A DNA stretch of 5,606 nt from Microthrixaceae bacterium (GTDB lineage: Bacteria; Actinomycetota; Acidimicrobiia; Acidimicrobiales; Acidimicrobilacustridaceae), in NCBI GenBank assembly GCA_023264915.1, contig JAHFUU010000063.1:3289-8894 (forward strand), read 5' to 3'. Under the pieces are notes generated by a model, which had not been told where the DNA came from, made no database searches, and saw only the letters and a program-made list of their open reading frames with translations. Within the stretch, counting starts at the first letter, position 1. Each line of letters starts with the position of its first letter. This document shows, in pieces, positions 5,301 through 5,606 of this stretch. A program made the translations under genes and the position numbers.

Positions 5301-5306
5301 AAACTA
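5301..5306 (-). promoter_or_regulatory. Candidate -10 box for leaderless GYD mRNA
   Basis: TAGTTT, then six bases, then the ATG at 5294, the same geometry as at the SelD-like gene. A partial -35 (TTGTCG, 5331-5326) lies 19 bp upstream inside the 53-bp repeat, so the repeat may supply part of the promoter. Confidence 0.4.
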
Positions 5307-5357
5307 GCGGGGCTGCGCCCCAGCCCGACAAGTCGTGTGTCCGGGATGGAATCGTCG
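5305..5357 (+). repeat. 53-bp direct repeat, copy 1
   Basis: Identical over 53 bp to 5554-5606. It contains the hairpin GGGGC-TGC-GCCCC (5309-5321) and the small palindrome CGAC-AA-GTCG (5326-5335). Its left end overlaps the likely GYD promoter by two bases. Confidence 0.95.
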
Positions 5358-5399
5358 GCCCCTCATCTCGTGGGGCGCCGTCGGCGCACACACCTGGTT

Positions 5400-5441
5400 C
5401 CGTGCGAACGGCCCGCTCGCTGCCGCTCGCGGTTCGCACGG
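5400..5441. repeat. 10-bp perfect inverted repeat
   Basis: CCGTGCGAAC (5400-5409) and GTTCGCACGG (5432-5441) pair perfectly around a 22-nt loop. The loop holds CCGCTCGC twice, two bases apart. Confidence 0.85.
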
Positions 5442-5504
5442 GCAAGCCCGAAGATGCGAGTGAGGCGACCCGTCACGCTGCTCCCTGGCATCTTCGAGCT
5501 TGCC
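5441..5504. repeat. 17-bp inverted repeat with one mismatch
   Basis: GGCAAGCCCGAAGATGC (5441-5457) and GCATCTTCGAGCTTGCC (5488-5504) pair with a single mismatch around a 30-nt loop. Arms this long are not expected by chance in a window of this size. It abuts the preceding inverted repeat, sharing base 5441. Confidence 0.85.
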
Positions 5505-5553
5505 TCGGCCAGAACTTGACTCGCGCTTCACGTGATTCAACCGTTGAGGCTTG

Positions 5554-5606
5554 TAGCGGGGCTGCGCCCCAGCCCGACAAGTCGTGTGTCCGGGATGGAA
5601 TCGTCG
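5554..5606 (+). repeat. 53-bp direct repeat, copy 2 (cut by window end)
   Basis: Identical to 5305-5357 up to the last base of the window, so the true repeat may be longer. The copies are 249 bp apart in the same orientation. Confidence 0.95.

Larger units (their letters stand above)
5358..5553. other. Hairpin-dense non-coding segment between the direct repeats
   Basis: No credible gene is present. Perfect or near-perfect inverted repeats follow each other: GCCCC/GGGGC (5358-5376, 9-nt loop), GCGCC-GTC-GGCGC (5375-5387), CCGTGCGAAC/GTTCGCACGG (5400-5441), a 17-bp arm pair (5441-5504) and TCAAC-C-GTTGA (5537-5547). GTGTGT at 5335-5340 can pair with ACACAC at 5388-5393, enclosing the first two and suggesting a branched fold. 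It could encode a structured RNA or be one unit of a repeat family. Confidence 0.6.

Noticed and set aside
5516..5544. Promoter starting with TTGACT at 5516
   Set aside because: The -35 is good, but no TATAAT-like box lies 15-19 bp downstream and no gene follows within the window.
5305..5606. CRISPR array or integron attC site
   Set aside because: There are only two copies 249 bp apart, with no regular spacers. No GTTRRRY/RYYYAAC core pair is recognisable, and no cas or integrase gene is present.

Overview
The window looks like chromosomal DNA of a high-GC actinobacterium. GC content is high, third codon positions in the real genes are mostly G or C, and two genes seem to be read from leaderless transcripts with a TAnnnT -10 box. 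The 88-residue protein ending in WWY resembles small proteins I associate with Actinobacteria, possibly Acidimicrobiia. The class is a guess from protein resemblance, not shown by the sequence.

Layout, left to right. Positions 1-716 hold no gene I can defend: a short 9-bp repeat at the edge, then GC-rich sequence. Positions 717-1796 (minus) encode a protein clearly built like selenophosphate synthetase (SelD). It keeps the family's C-terminal DPQTSGGLL signature but lacks the N-terminal Cys/Sec-Lys site and three of the Asp residues that bind metal and ATP. The 314 bp upstream of it carry three perfect tandem copies of a 17-bp unit and a cluster of very compact hairpins. Positions 2111-3811 (minus) encode a family 5 (peptide/nickel type) ABC-transporter substrate-binding lipoprotein, with no permease or ATPase gene in view. 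Divergent from it, 4003-4467 (plus) encodes an OsmC-family protein with both redox cysteines. Positions 4708-4974 (plus) encode a small, very basic-tailed hypothetical protein. Convergent to it, 4992-5294 (minus) encodes a GYD-domain protein; a perfect 7-bp hairpin lies at the junction. Positions 5301-5606 are non-coding and strongly structured, bounded by two identical 53-bp direct repeats 249 bp apart, the second cut by the window end.

The genes do not form one obvious operon or pathway. Thiol/selenium redox chemistry could link the SelD-like and OsmC proteins, but nothing here shows it: no selA, selB, selC or selenoprotein gene is visible. The two most unusual items are the SelD-like protein without its catalytic residues and the hairpin-dense repeat at the right end.
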